Notes: a model not told the origin generated them from the sequence alone. A DNA stretch of 64,000 nucleotides from Streptomyces lydicus (GCF_000717345.1 NZ_JNZA01000008.1:124001-188000), one strand, 5' to 3'. Counted from the stretch's first letter, positions 7,402 to 16,509 are shown. Numbers and translations are program-made.

Positions 7402-8402
7402 GCAGCAGTACGCAGACGTGGAGCGGCCGCAGGGTCCTGGTCACCGGGGCCGAGGGGTTCATCGGTTCGACCCTGGTCGACCTGCTGGTCGAGGCCGGCG
7501 CCGAGGTGCGCGCCTTCGTGCACTACAAGCCGTACGCGGAGAAGGGCCACCTGGCGCACCATCTGGGTCCGGGCAGTCCGGTCGAGATGCTCGCGGGGGA
7601 CGTCCGGGACGCGGGCCGGGTGCGGGACGCGGTGGCGGGCTGCGACACGGTCTTCCACCTGGCCGCGCTGATCGGGATCCCGTACAGCTACGACTCACCG
7701 GGTGCCTATGTGCAGACGAACGTGGTGGGAACCGAGAACGTCGCGGAGGCGTGCCGGCAGCATGCCGTGCGGCGGCTGGTGCACACCTCCACCAGTGAGG
7801 TCTACGGGACCGCGCTGACCGCGCCGATCGGCGAGGACCACCCGCTCCAGCCGCAGTCGCCGTACTCCGCCTCGAAGATCGGCGCGGACATGATGGCGCT
7901 GTCGCACTGGCACGCCTTCGATCTGCCGGTGACGGTCGTCCGTCCCTTCAACACCTACGGGCCCCGGCAGTCCGCGCGCGCCGTGATCCCCACGATCCTC
8001 GCCCAGCTCCACTCCGGCGCCCGGCAGATCAGGCTCGGCTCGCTCACCCCCACCCGCGATTTCACCTACGTCACGGACACCGCGGCCGGGTTCCTGGCGC
8101 TGGCCGACTGCGACCGGGCGCTGGGGCAGGTCGTCAACCTCGGCACCGGGCGGGAGATCGCCATCGGGGCGCTGGCCGAGGCGCTGATCGCCGCCTCGGG
8201 CCGGGACGCGGAGGTGGTCGTCGACCCGGCGCGGCTGCGGCCCTCGGGCAGCGAGGTCGAGCGGCTGCTGTCGAACAACTCCCGGGCGCGCCGGTGGGCT
8301 TCGTGGCAGCCGGAGGTCTCCCTGGAGGAGGGACTGAAGCGGACCTCGGCCTGGGTCGCGGAGAACCTGCACCTGTTCGCGGCCGACCGCTACCAGGTCT
8401 GA
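7398..8402 (+). CDS. NAD-dependent nucleotide-sugar dehydratase/epimerase (extended SDR)
   Basis: A 334-residue extended short-chain dehydrogenase. The Rossmann motif is VLVTGAEGFIGSTLVD at residues 13-28. The catalytic Ser/Thr lies in HTSTSEVYG and the Tyr/Lys pair in SPYSASKIGADMM. The later signature PFNTYGPRQSARAVIPTI and LTPTRDFTYVTDTAAGF resembles LegB-type 4,6-dehydratases of UDP-sugars more than GalE. The start is fixed by AAGGAG. It is translationally coupled to the murG-like gene, so the two probably act on the same lipid-linked or nucleotide-sugar pathway. The exact sugar substrate is not predictable. Confidence 0.85.
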   Translation: MSSSTQTWSGRRVLVTGAEGFIGSTLVDLLVEAGAEVRAFVHYKPYAEKGHLAHHLGPGSPVEMLAGDVRDAGRVRDAVAGCDTVFHLAALIGIPYSYDSPGAYVQTNVVGTENVAEACRQHAVRRLVHTSTSEVYGTALTAPIGEDHPLQPQSPYSASKIGADMMALSHWHAFDLPVTVVRPFNTYGPRQSARAVIPTILAQLHSGARQIRLGSLTPTRDFTYVTDTAAGFLALADCDRALGQVVNLGTGREIAIGALAEALIAASGRDAEVVVDPARLRPSGSEVERLLSNNSRARRWASWQPEVSLEEGLKRTSAWVAENLHLFAADRYQV

Positions 8403-8407
8403 TCCGG

Positions 8408-8443
8408 GAGCGGGCCCGGGCCGGCGGCGGCCCGGGCCCGCTC
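8408..8443. terminator. Strong hairpin between the convergent SDR and TetR genes
   Basis: A 15-bp perfect stem (GAGCGGGCCCGGGCC at 8408-8422, complement at 8429-8443) with a six-base loop lies just after the SDR stop and overlaps the TetR stop codon. It can serve both strands. Confidence 0.7.
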
Positions 8444-9104
8444 AGCCCGGCTCCCCGTCCCCCAGGCCCGCCAGGCCGGTGAGGAAGAGCGCGGTGAAGT
8501 CGCGGCCCCACGCGGCGTCCACGGGCTCGCCGCTGACCAGGGTGCGGTGCACGATCGCACCGGCGATCACATCGAAGATCAGGTCCATGGTGCGGGCGGC
8601 GGTCCGCGCGCCCTCCTCGCCGGGGGTGTCCGCCGGCAACTCGCCGCGCTCCTGCGCCCGCGAGCGGCCCAGCTGCACCAGCCGCTTCTGGCGGTCGACG
8701 ATCGCCGAGCGGATCCGTTCGCGCAGCGCCTCGTCGGTGGTGGACTCGGCGACCACGGCCATCAGCGCGGTCTTGGTCTCGGGCCGGGCGAGCAGCGCGC
8801 CGAACTGGAGCACCACGCCCTCGATGTCGGCCTGCAGACAGCCCCGGTCGGGAAGTTCGAGCTCGTCGAAGAGGACCGCCACGGCGTCCACGACGAGCTC
8901 GTTCTTGTTGGCCCAGCGGCGGTAGAGCGTCGTCTTGGCGACGCCGGCCCGGGCCGCCACCTCACTCATGGTCAGCCCACCCCAGCCCAGGTCGACGAGC
9001 GCGGCACGGGTGGCGTGGAGGATCGCGTGGTCGGTCTCGACGCTGCGCGGGCGGCCCGTGCGGCCTTTCCGGGGGCTGGCGGAGTGGTGCATGCGGGCGA
9101 CCAT
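8442..9104 (-). CDS. TetR family transcriptional regulator
   Basis: A 220-residue regulator. The N-terminal helix-turn-helix (about residues 25-70) has the family pattern ILHATRAALVDLGWGGLTMSEVAARAGVAKTTLYRRW with NKNELVVDAV after it. The C-terminal all-helical domain would bind ligand and dimerise. Met-5 is a possible alternative start. A 9-bp inverted repeat at 9196-9218 lies about 90 bp upstream and is a likely autoregulatory operator. The next gene on the other side is the thioredoxin-like protein. No efflux pump lies beside it, so its target may be itself or distant genes. Confidence 0.9.
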   Translation of the reverse strand: MVARMHHSASPRKGRTGRPRSVETDHAILHATRAALVDLGWGGLTMSEVAARAGVAKTTLYRRWANKNELVVDAVAVLFDELELPDRGCLQADIEGVVLQFGALLARPETKTALMAVVAESTTDEALRERIRSAIVDRQKRLVQLGRSRAQERGELPADTPGEEGARTAARTMDLIFDVIAGAIVHRTLVSGEPVDAAWGRDFTALFLTGLAGLGDGEPG

Positions 9105-9195
9105 ACCGGCCAGTACGGGGCGGGTCGGCCGGGCTCGTGAGGCAGATCACTCCGCACGGGGCCGGAACCGGTTGTTGTCCGGGGGCGACGGCGAG

Positions 9196-9218
9196 TTACG
9201 CTACGGGTCGTAGCGTAA
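9196..9218. promoter_or_regulatory. TetR-type operator candidate
   Basis: TTACGCTAC (9196-9204) and GTAGCGTAA (9210-9218) form a perfect 9-bp inverted repeat around a five-base spacer, a size and symmetry typical of TetR-family operators. It lies between the divergent TetR gene (start 9104) and the thioredoxin-like gene (start 9388). Confidence 0.6.
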
Positions 9219-9387
9219 AAGCGACAGCCACTGGCCGTGGGTGGGGACCCATGGCCGCGCTCGACGGCCCTCCGCGGGCCGCAGGCAGTACCGATCACCG
9301 CACCGACCATCGCATCGATCGCGCCGCCGCCGTATCGCTTTCCGGATCGCTTTCCGGAACGGACCGCCCAGGGGGGAGGATGGACCC

Positions 9388-10362
9388 ATGCAGCCACGCA
9401 ATATGTCCATGAGTGGAGTCGTCGACCTTGCAGCGGTGAAGGCGGCGGGGGAAGCGAAGCAGAAGGCGGAGCAGGCACGCGCCGAGGCCGTCCGTACGGG
9501 CCGGGCCCCCACGAGCGGCGCCCGGCTGGTGTTCGACGTCGACGAGGCGGGGTTCCAGCAGGAGATCCTGCAGCGCTCCACCGAGGTCCCGGTCGTCATC
9601 GACTTCTGGGCCGAGTGGTGCGAGCCGTGCAAGCAGCTGGGTCCGCTGCTGGAGCGGCTCGCGAACGAGTACGCCGGCAAGTTCGTTCTGGCCAAGATCG
9701 ACGTCGATGCCAACCAGATGCTGTTCCAGCAGTTCGGGGTGCAGGGCATCCCGGCGGTCTTCGCGGTGGTCGCCGGCCAGCCGATCCCGCTGTTCCAGGG
9801 CGCGGCCCCGGAGGCGCAGATCCGGCAGGTGCTCGACCAGCTGGTGCAGGCCGCCGAGCAGCAGTTCGGCATCGTGGGCGCGCCGGTCGAGCCGGGCGCC
9901 GCGGAGGAGCAGCCGGCCGCCGAGGAGGCCCCGGCCCCGGTCGGCCCGTACGACGCGCTGCTGGAGGCCGCCGGCCAGGCGCTGGACTCCGGTGATCTGG
10001 GCGGTGCCGTCCAGGCGTACAAGAACGTGCTGGCCGACGACCCGGCCAACCCGGAGGCCAAGCTCGGTCTCGCGCAGGCCGAACTCCTGCAGCGGGTGCA
10101 GGACCTCGACCCGCAGGCGGTGCGCAAGGAGGCCGCGGAGAACCCGGCCGACGCGCAGGCGCAGATCCGCGCCGCCGACCTCGACCTGGTCGGCGGGCAC
10201 GTCGAGGATGCGTTCGGCCGGCTGGTCGACGCGGTGAAGCGGACGGCCGGCGACGACCGGGAGGCCGCGCGGGTGCGGCTGCTGGAGCTCTTCGACGTGG
10301 TCGGAGCGGACGATCCGCGGGTGATTGCGGGGCGCACCGCGCTTGCCCGCGTGCTGTTCTGA
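9388..10362 (+). CDS. Thioredoxin-fold, TPR-containing protein (CnoX/YbbN-like)
   Basis: A 324-residue cytosolic protein. A charged N-terminal helix (about residues 15-35) precedes a thioredoxin domain (about residues 50-155) with DFWAEWCEPCKQLGP, a CxxC centre with Glu-Pro rather than Gly-Pro, and the cis-Pro in GIPAVFAVV. An acidic Ala/Glu/Pro linker follows, then a C-terminal helical repeat region (about residues 195-324: GDLGGAVQAYKNVLADDPANPEAKLGLAQAEL) of TPR type. This matches E. coli YbbN/CnoX, a holdase and redox protein. The ATG at 9388 follows GGGGGGAGGA closely and is preferred over upstream in-frame codons. A terminator follows, so it is probably monocistronic. Confidence 0.85.
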   Translation: MQPRNMSMSGVVDLAAVKAAGEAKQKAEQARAEAVRTGRAPTSGARLVFDVDEAGFQQEILQRSTEVPVVIDFWAEWCEPCKQLGPLLERLANEYAGKFVLAKIDVDANQMLFQQFGVQGIPAVFAVVAGQPIPLFQGAAPEAQIRQVLDQLVQAAEQQFGIVGAPVEPGAAEEQPAAEEAPAPVGPYDALLEAAGQALDSGDLGGAVQAYKNVLADDPANPEAKLGLAQAELLQRVQDLDPQAVRKEAAENPADAQAQIRAADLDLVGGHVEDAFGRLVDAVKRTAGDDREAARVRLLELFDVVGADDPRVIAGRTALARVLF

Positions 10363-10973
10363 CCCGCTGTCGTACGAGGCGCCCCCTTCTGACCTGTACG
10401 ACCTTCGTCGCTTGACCAAACAAACGAACCAGCGGCCACGTTTTACCTAAACTTGGTAAACGTGGCCGCTGTTACTTGGAGTAAGTCACGGCGACCCCCT
10501 TGCGGCACTCTGTCCGCAAATGCCGTATGTCTTTCCGCAGTGAGCGGCGACCCTGTGTGCCCGGGTGGTATCGGTGCGTCGTGACGTGGTTATCAGCCCG
10601 TTACCCGCAAGTAACGAGCCCCTTGTGCGGCGGCTCCGAATGGACCACGATCGGCCACGCTCGGTCCATTCCCGCAGCCCGGCATCCGGTCGGTGCGGCG
10701 GGTCAATTGGGTCCCCACCGAGTGGTCGGCGGCAGTCGCGCCGGCCGTGGACAGGGGGGTCTCTGCCCCATCCGGCAGGGCCTGTCCAGGAGGTTGCGCG
10801 AGAGCGTGGCCAGTGGTTGTCGCTCGGGGGTGATCGCCGGTGTTCGGAACACGATGTGCCTCCGAGAACAGGCGCTCTCCTTCCCGAGGACGTAGCACTT
10901 CTCCCATCCCAGGTACCGCTGCCCAACTGAGGCCGCCGGTACCGGAGATGTACGTCCGAGAAGGAGGAAAGTC
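10363..10973. other. 611-bp intergenic region
   Basis: It holds the terminator at 10431-10470 and, at its end, the AAGGAGG ribosome binding site (10961-10967) of the DUF6230 gene. Open frames here lack Streptomyces codon bias. I see no RNA gene or repeat; the promoter of the DUF6230 gene should be inside but I cannot place it. Confidence 0.5.
10431..10470 (+). terminator. Terminator after the thioredoxin-like gene
   Basis: AGCGGCCACGTTTTACC (10431-10447) pairs with GGTAAACGTGGCCGCT (10455-10470), with one bulged T and a short A/T-rich loop. The lower GC content of the arms stands out against the surroundings. Confidence 0.7.
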
Positions 10974-11591
10974 ATGGAGTCCCTGGCTCGTGGCGGGACC
11001 AGATGGAAGCGGTTCGCCGTCGTCATGGTGCCGAGCGTCGCGGCGACCGCCGCGATCGGAGTCGCCCTGTCGCAGGGTGCGCTCGCGGCGTCGTTCAGCG
11101 TGTCCGGCCAGCAGTTCAAGGTCAGTACGGACCGGCTGGACGGCACCGGCTTCGTCCAGTACGGAGCGATTGACGCCCAGAAGGGCGGCAAGCAGGTCCC
11201 GGTGGCGGTTTCGGGGTTCTCGAACGCCAAGATCAAGAACCTCTGCCAGTCGGTGGTCGTGCCGGTCCCGGTCTTCGGCGATGTGTCGATGAAGCTGTCG
11301 GCCGGTGGCGGTGACACGCCCGTCGAGGCGAAGAACCTCTACATCGACCTGGATCAGCTGTCCGCGGACGCGACCTTCAACAACATCGACATCGGTGTTG
11401 CTGCAGGCTCGACGACCAAGGGTCCGGGCATGCACAAGGGCGACAAGGCCGACCCGGGCTCGTTCGCCCAGCAGGCCGACTCGGCCACGCTGACCCACGT
11501 CCGGCAGACGGCGTGGGCCACGACGGCCGGCACGTTCAAGCTCAGCGGCCTCAAGATGAGCGTCGCCAAGGGCAAGAGCGAGTGCTACTGA
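10974..11591 (+). CDS. DUF6230 family exported protein (often annotated cholesterol esterase)
   Basis: A 205-residue protein with an N-terminal signal-type helix (about residues 12-38: KRFAVVMVPSVAATAAIGVALSQ) ending in LAASFSV. The mature part is rich in alternating beta-type segments such as LYIDLDQLSADATFNNIDIG, with two Cys residues (in NLCQSVV and at the C-terminal SECY) that could form a disulfide. Homologues are commonly labelled cholesterol esterase, but I see no GxSxG or other catalytic motif, so that name is doubtful. A strong AAGGAGG precedes the ATG. It heads a same-strand cluster with a small Cys-rich ORF, a DUF6114 membrane protein and a Ser/Pro-rich exported protein. Confidence 0.8.
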   Translation: MESLARGGTRWKRFAVVMVPSVAATAAIGVALSQGALAASFSVSGQQFKVSTDRLDGTGFVQYGAIDAQKGGKQVPVAVSGFSNAKIKNLCQSVVVPVPVFGDVSMKLSAGGGDTPVEAKNLYIDLDQLSADATFNNIDIGVAAGSTTKGPGMHKGDKADPGSFAQQADSATLTHVRQTAWATTAGTFKLSGLKMSVAKGKSECY

Positions 11592-11728
11592 CGCACTGAG
11601 CGTGCGGGCGCGGGGTGAAGAGCTGCGCGGTGAGACAGATGCCGTTCCCCGTGCCCGTACGTCGGGTAGCCAGTTAGCACACATCAGCTCAGAACCACCG
11701 ATTTGCCAGTCCCGAGGAGCTGTACGAC

Positions 11729-11812
11729 ATGAGCGAGCCTCGCGAGCGAATCATCGACAGGTGCGCGCGGTGCGAATGCGAGCCCGCCGACCGTAGGGAG
11801 GCTGGCGCATGA
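11729..11812 (+). CDS. Candidate 27-residue Cys-rich small protein
   Basis: An ATG preceded by GAGGAG at 11714-11719 opens a 27-codon frame that ends in the ATGA overlap with the DUF6114 start at 11809. The peptide is highly charged and contains a CARCEC motif (Cys 12, 15 and 17), which could bind a metal. The good ribosome binding site and the exact stop-start overlap argue for a real coupled ORF. It could also be only a leader that brings ribosomes to the next start. No homologue is known to me. Confidence 0.45.
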   Translation: MSEPRERIIDRCARCECEPADRREAGA

Positions 11813-12372
11813 GCGCCGAGACGCGACCACGGCTGATCGAAGGCATCGGCCGCAAGAGGATGTCGTTCCGGGAGTGGCGCGGGCACCGCCCGTTCTGGGG
11901 CGGGTTGCTGACCCTGCTGGCCGGCCTCCCGATCATGTACATCCCCTACGCGAATCTCACGATCGGTTCGCTGACTGTCCGCATGGCGACCACCGCCGGC
12001 GCCGGCTCGCTGATCATCGGCGTCCTGCTGGTCGTGCTCGGTCTGACCATGTGGTTCCAGCCGGCTTCCCGCGTCTTCGCGGGGGTGGCGGCGATCCTGC
12101 TCGCCCTGGTCTCGCTGGTCGTCTCGAACTTCGGCGCCTTCCTGGTCGGCTTCCTGTTGGGGCTGATCGGCGGAGCGCTGGGGGTGGCCTGGGCGCCCGC
12201 TGAGGCAGCAGCCGGTGGGGAGGACACCGAAGGGCCGGCGGCCCGCAACGTCGCCGGGCCGGTCGTGGCCACCAACCCCTCGCCGGCCGGATCCGGGTCG
12301 GGCAACGGACTGGACGACCTGTCAGGAACGAGCCCGACCAACGGAACGAACGGGAGGCACCGTGCCGGGTGA
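11809..12372 (+). CDS. DUF6114 family membrane protein
   Basis: A 187-residue protein. A basic N-terminal stretch (about 25 residues ending in FREWRGHRPFW) leads into four predicted membrane helices between about residues 27 and 125 (GGLLTLLAGLPIMYIPYAN, GSLIIGVLLVVLGLTMWF, FAGVAAILLALVSLVVS, FLVGFLLGLIGGALGVAW). An acidic, Ala/Pro/Gly-rich C-terminal tail of about 60 residues follows. GGGAGG lies just before the ATG. DUF6114 commonly sits beside DUF6230 in Streptomyces. The last 11 bases overlap the next gene, so they are co-translated. The function is unknown; an anchor or channel for the exported partners is an inference. Confidence 0.85.
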   Translation: MSAETRPRLIEGIGRKRMSFREWRGHRPFWGGLLTLLAGLPIMYIPYANLTIGSLTVRMATTAGAGSLIIGVLLVVLGLTMWFQPASRVFAGVAAILLALVSLVVSNFGAFLVGFLLGLIGGALGVAWAPAEAAAGGEDTEGPAARNVAGPVVATNPSPAGSGSGNGLDDLSGTSPTNGTNGRHRAG

Positions 12373-13651
12373 CGAGCTGCACGAGGAGACTGCAGCCGCC
12401 GGGGCGAGAACCGGGCCGAGGCATGCGGCGCCCAAGAAGCCGCTGCTGACTCGGCTGCACGTGCCCGCGGGCAAGGCGATAGCCATCGCCGCCATGCCGT
12501 CCGCCGTGCTCATGGGGATGGGGCTGACGCCCCAGATGGCGATCGCCAAGCCGGCGCCGCCCAAGAGCCCCTTCAAGGACGGCCCCTGCGTCACCGCCCC
12601 GGACAAGGCCGGCGACCAGGGCAAGTCCAAGGACACCACCGCGAAGGACAAGAAGGACAACAAGGACTCGAAGGGCGGCTCCACGCCGTCCGCCGGGCCC
12701 TCCTCCTCGCCCTCGCCCTCGAAGAGCAAGGACACCGCCGACAAGCCGGCACCCTCGCCGTCCGCTACTCGGAAGACCGACGAGCCCTCCGGCTCCGCGA
12801 CCCCGTCGCCGTCGGCCTCCGAGGACAAGAAGGACGACGGGGGCCTGCTGGGCGGCATCGGTGACGCGCTCGGCGGCCTGCTGGGCGGCGACAAGTCCGA
12901 CGAGTCGTCCGCGTCGCCGAGCCCCTCGCCGTCGGAGTCCGCCACCAAGGACGCCACGCCGAAGGCCGACGACTCCGGCTCGGCCACCGACAAGGTCACC
13001 AAGCCGCTCAAGGACACCCTCGGCGGCGTCACGGGCAGCGCCGGCAAGGCCGGTGACGCCCTCAAGAACGGGTCCAAGACGGTCAACGACACCGTCCACG
13101 GCGCCATCGGCACGGCGGACAACGCCCTGCCCGGCGGCGGGCTGGACGGCAAGGACGCCAGCGGCAAGCAGGCGTACCCCTGCGTCGTCGAGAACAAGCA
13201 GAAGGGCAAGGACGAGCAGACCCCCGTCACCCTGCCCGACGCCCCCTGGCACCTGGAGTCCAGCGGGCTCACCCTGCGCGGTCTGGACTACGCCGGCGTC
13301 GTCAACGTCACCACCCAGAGCGGCCACACCAAGCAGGCCCTGAAGTTCACCGCCGACAGTATCGACATCGGTGATCTGCACCAGATCGTCGATGACCCGG
13401 CGTCCGGCAAGAAGTACCACGTCAGGTCCACGCCGGGATCCACGTCCAAGATCACCGGCGGCAAGGTGACCCTGTACACCGAGCGGCTGCAGGGCAATCT
13501 CTTCGGCCTGATCCCGATCGTCTTCGATCCGGAGCACCCGCCGCCGCTGAACGTCCCGTTCGCCTACTTCAGCAAGGTGAAGCTCGACCAGGCGGGCCAG
13601 TTCGGCGGCAACCTGCATGTTCCCGGCATGCACGTGACCATAGAGAACTGA
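12362..13651 (+). CDS. Exported Ser/Pro/Lys-rich protein with C-terminal beta-rich domain
   Basis: A 429-residue protein starting at GTG 12362 after GGGAGG (12352-12357), overlapping the DUF6114 stop. An N-terminal basic segment precedes a hydrophobic stretch (about residues 38-62: AIAIAAMPSAVLMGMGLTP) that may be a signal or anchor. Residues about 75-270 are low complexity, with repeated Ser-Pro and Lys/Asp runs and Gly-rich GGLLGG elements, like a wall-spanning linker. The C-terminal 155 residues are compact, beginning YPCVVENKQKGK and ending HVPGMHVTIEN, with alternating segments such as LKFTADSIDIGDL that recall the DUF6230 protein. I do not recognise a named family. A surface location together with the two upstream products is likely. 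Confidence 0.75.
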   Translation: MPGDELHEETAAAGARTGPRHAAPKKPLLTRLHVPAGKAIAIAAMPSAVLMGMGLTPQMAIAKPAPPKSPFKDGPCVTAPDKAGDQGKSKDTTAKDKKDNKDSKGGSTPSAGPSSSPSPSKSKDTADKPAPSPSATRKTDEPSGSATPSPSASEDKKDDGGLLGGIGDALGGLLGGDKSDESSASPSPSPSESATKDATPKADDSGSATDKVTKPLKDTLGGVTGSAGKAGDALKNGSKTVNDTVHGAIGTADNALPGGGLDGKDASGKQAYPCVVENKQKGKDEQTPVTLPDAPWHLESSGLTLRGLDYAGVVNVTTQSGHTKQALKFTADSIDIGDLHQIVDDPASGKKYHVRSTPGSTSKITGGKVTLYTERLQGNLFGLIPIVFDPEHPPPLNVPFAYFSKVKLDQAGQFGGNLHVPGMHVTIEN

Positions 13652-13694
13652 CCGGGAGAACCACCCGGCCGGAGCTCTTCTGGGAGCCGCGGAA

Positions 13695-13740
13695 AACGGC
13701 GGTGGGGCACCCCCCCCCGAGGGGGGGGCCCACCGCCGTT
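13695..13740. terminator. Bidirectional terminator between the DUF6114 cluster and pyk
   Basis: AACGGCGGTGGG (13695-13706) pairs with CCCACCGCCGTT (13729-13740), and an inner C-run/G-run stem extends the hairpin. It lies between convergent stops at 13651 and 13757. Confidence 0.8.
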
Positions 13741-13756
13741 CTCGTCTCCGGGCGCG

Positions 13757-15184
13757 TCAGGCGCGCTCGCCGCCCAGGTGGTGCACCCGGACCATGTTGG
13801 TGGTGCCGGGGACGCCGGGGGGCGAACCGGCCGTGATGAGCATGGTGTCGCCCTTGCTGTAGCGCTTGAGCTTGAGCAGCTCGGCGTCCACCAGGTCGAC
13901 CATCGCGTCGGTGTTGTCGACGTGCTGCACCACGAAGCTGTCCACGCCCCAGCTCAGGGTGAGCTGGTTGCGGGTGGTCGTGTCGGTGGTGAAGGCCAGG
14001 ATCGGCTGGGCCGCGCGGTAGCGGGAGAGCCGGCGGGCGGTGTCACCGGACTTGGTGAAGGCCACCAGCGCCTTGCCGTCGAGGAAGTCGGCCATCTCGC
14101 AGGCCGCGCGGGCCACCGCGCCGCCCTGCGTCCGCGGCTTCTTGCCCGGCACCAGCGGCTGCAGGCCCTTGGAGAGCAGCTCCTCCTCGGCCGCCTCGAC
14201 GATCTTCGACATCGTCTTGACGGTCTCGATCGGGTACTGGCCGACCGAGGACTCCGCGGAGAGCATCACCGCGTCCGCGCCGTCCAGGATGGCGTTGGCG
14301 ACGTCGGACGCCTCGGCGCGGGTCGGCCGGGAGTTGGTGATCATCGACTCCATCATCTGGGTCGCCACGATCACCGGCTTGGCGTTGCGCCGGCACAGCT
14401 CGATGAGCCGCTTCTGCACCATCGGGACCTTCTCCAGCGGATACTCCACCGCCAGGTCACCACGGGCCACCATGACCGCGTCGAAGGCCATGACGACCTC
14501 CTCCATGTTGGCCACCGCCTGCGGCTTCTCCACCTTGGCGATGACCGGGACCCGCCGGCCCACCTCGTCCATCACGCGGTGCACGTCCTGGACGTCCTTG
14601 GCGTCCCGGACGAAGGACAGCGCCACCATGTCGCAGCCGAGCTTCAGGGCGAACTTGAGGTCCTCGACGTCCTTCTCGGACAGCGCGGGGACGTTCACCG
14701 CGGCGCCGGGCAGGTTGATGCCCTTGTGGTCGGAGATGACCCCGCCCTCGATGACGATGGTGCGCACCCGCGAGCCCTCGACCTCGACGACCTGCAGCGC
14801 GACGTTGCCGTCGTTGATCAGGATCGGGTCGCCCTTGGAGACGTCGCCGGGCAGGCCCTTGTAGGTCGTGCCGCAGATGGTCCGGTCGCCGGGCACGTCC
14901 TCGGTGGTGATGACGAACTCGTCGCCGCGTACCAGCTCCACCGGGCCGTCGGCGAACGTCGCGAGGCGGATCTTGGGGCCCTGGAGGTCGGCCAGCACGC
15001 CGACGGCGCGGCCGGTCTCCTCGCATGCCTTGCGGAGGCGGTGGTACCGCTCCTCGTGCTCCGGCTGGGTCCCGTGGCTCATGTTGAATCGGGCCACGTT
15101 CATGCCGGCTTCGATCAGCGTCTTCAGCTGCTCGTAGGAGTCGACGGCGGGGCCCAGGGTGCAGACGATTTTGGAACGGCGCAT
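13757..15184 (-). CDS. pyk: Pyruvate kinase
   Basis: A 475-residue cytosolic enzyme that converts phosphoenolpyruvate and ADP to pyruvate and ATP. N-terminal RRSKIVCTLGPA and GMNVARFNMSHG carry the substrate and K+ site residues, DLQGPKIR opens the B domain, VIAKVEKPQAV holds the catalytic Lys, and VMVARGDLAVEYPLEKVP binds Mg2+. The C-terminal domain has FTKSGDTARRLSRYRA. The ATG at 15184 gives the standard N-terminus. A TAGGAT hexamer (minus strand, 15197-15192) lies seven bases before it, so pyk may have its own leaderless transcript as well as read-through from ackA, 61 bp upstream. Streptomyces usually has two pyk genes; this is the one linked to pta-ackA. Confidence 0.95.
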   Translation of the reverse strand: MRRSKIVCTLGPAVDSYEQLKTLIEAGMNVARFNMSHGTQPEHEERYHRLRKACEETGRAVGVLADLQGPKIRLATFADGPVELVRGDEFVITTEDVPGDRTICGTTYKGLPGDVSKGDPILINDGNVALQVVEVEGSRVRTIVIEGGVISDHKGINLPGAAVNVPALSEKDVEDLKFALKLGCDMVALSFVRDAKDVQDVHRVMDEVGRRVPVIAKVEKPQAVANMEEVVMAFDAVMVARGDLAVEYPLEKVPMVQKRLIELCRRNAKPVIVATQMMESMITNSRPTRAEASDVANAILDGADAVMLSAESSVGQYPIETVKTMSKIVEAAEEELLSKGLQPLVPGKKPRTQGGAVARAACEMADFLDGKALVAFTKSGDTARRLSRYRAAQPILAFTTDTTTRNQLTLSWGVDSFVVQHVDNTDAMVDLVDAELLKLKRYSKGDTMLITAGSPPGVPGTTNMVRVHHLGGERA

Positions 15185-15191
15185 GAGCGGA

Positions 15192-15197
15192 ATCCTA
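15192..15197 (-). promoter_or_regulatory. -10 element of a predicted leaderless pyk promoter
   Basis: On the minus strand TAGGAT is followed by seven bases and then the pyk ATG. A 10-bp palindrome GGAATATTCC (15215-15224) sits about where the -35 should be. No Shine-Dalgarno sequence precedes the ATG. Confidence 0.4.
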
Positions 15198-15245
15198 TCG
15201 GTTTGTTTACGAGCGGAATATTCCAGCTGGTGGAAACCCCAGGAC

Positions 15246-16457
<1,212 letters not shown>

Positions 16458-16509
16458 GTAGCGCTTTCCGGTGGGGTGGGGAGGGGGGTGGGCACGGGCA
16501 CGGCCCGGG

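Noticed and set aside
10974..11591. True cholesterol esterase activity for the DUF6230 protein
   Set aside because: No GxSxG or other serine hydrolase motif is present in the 205 residues; the name appears to be inherited annotation.
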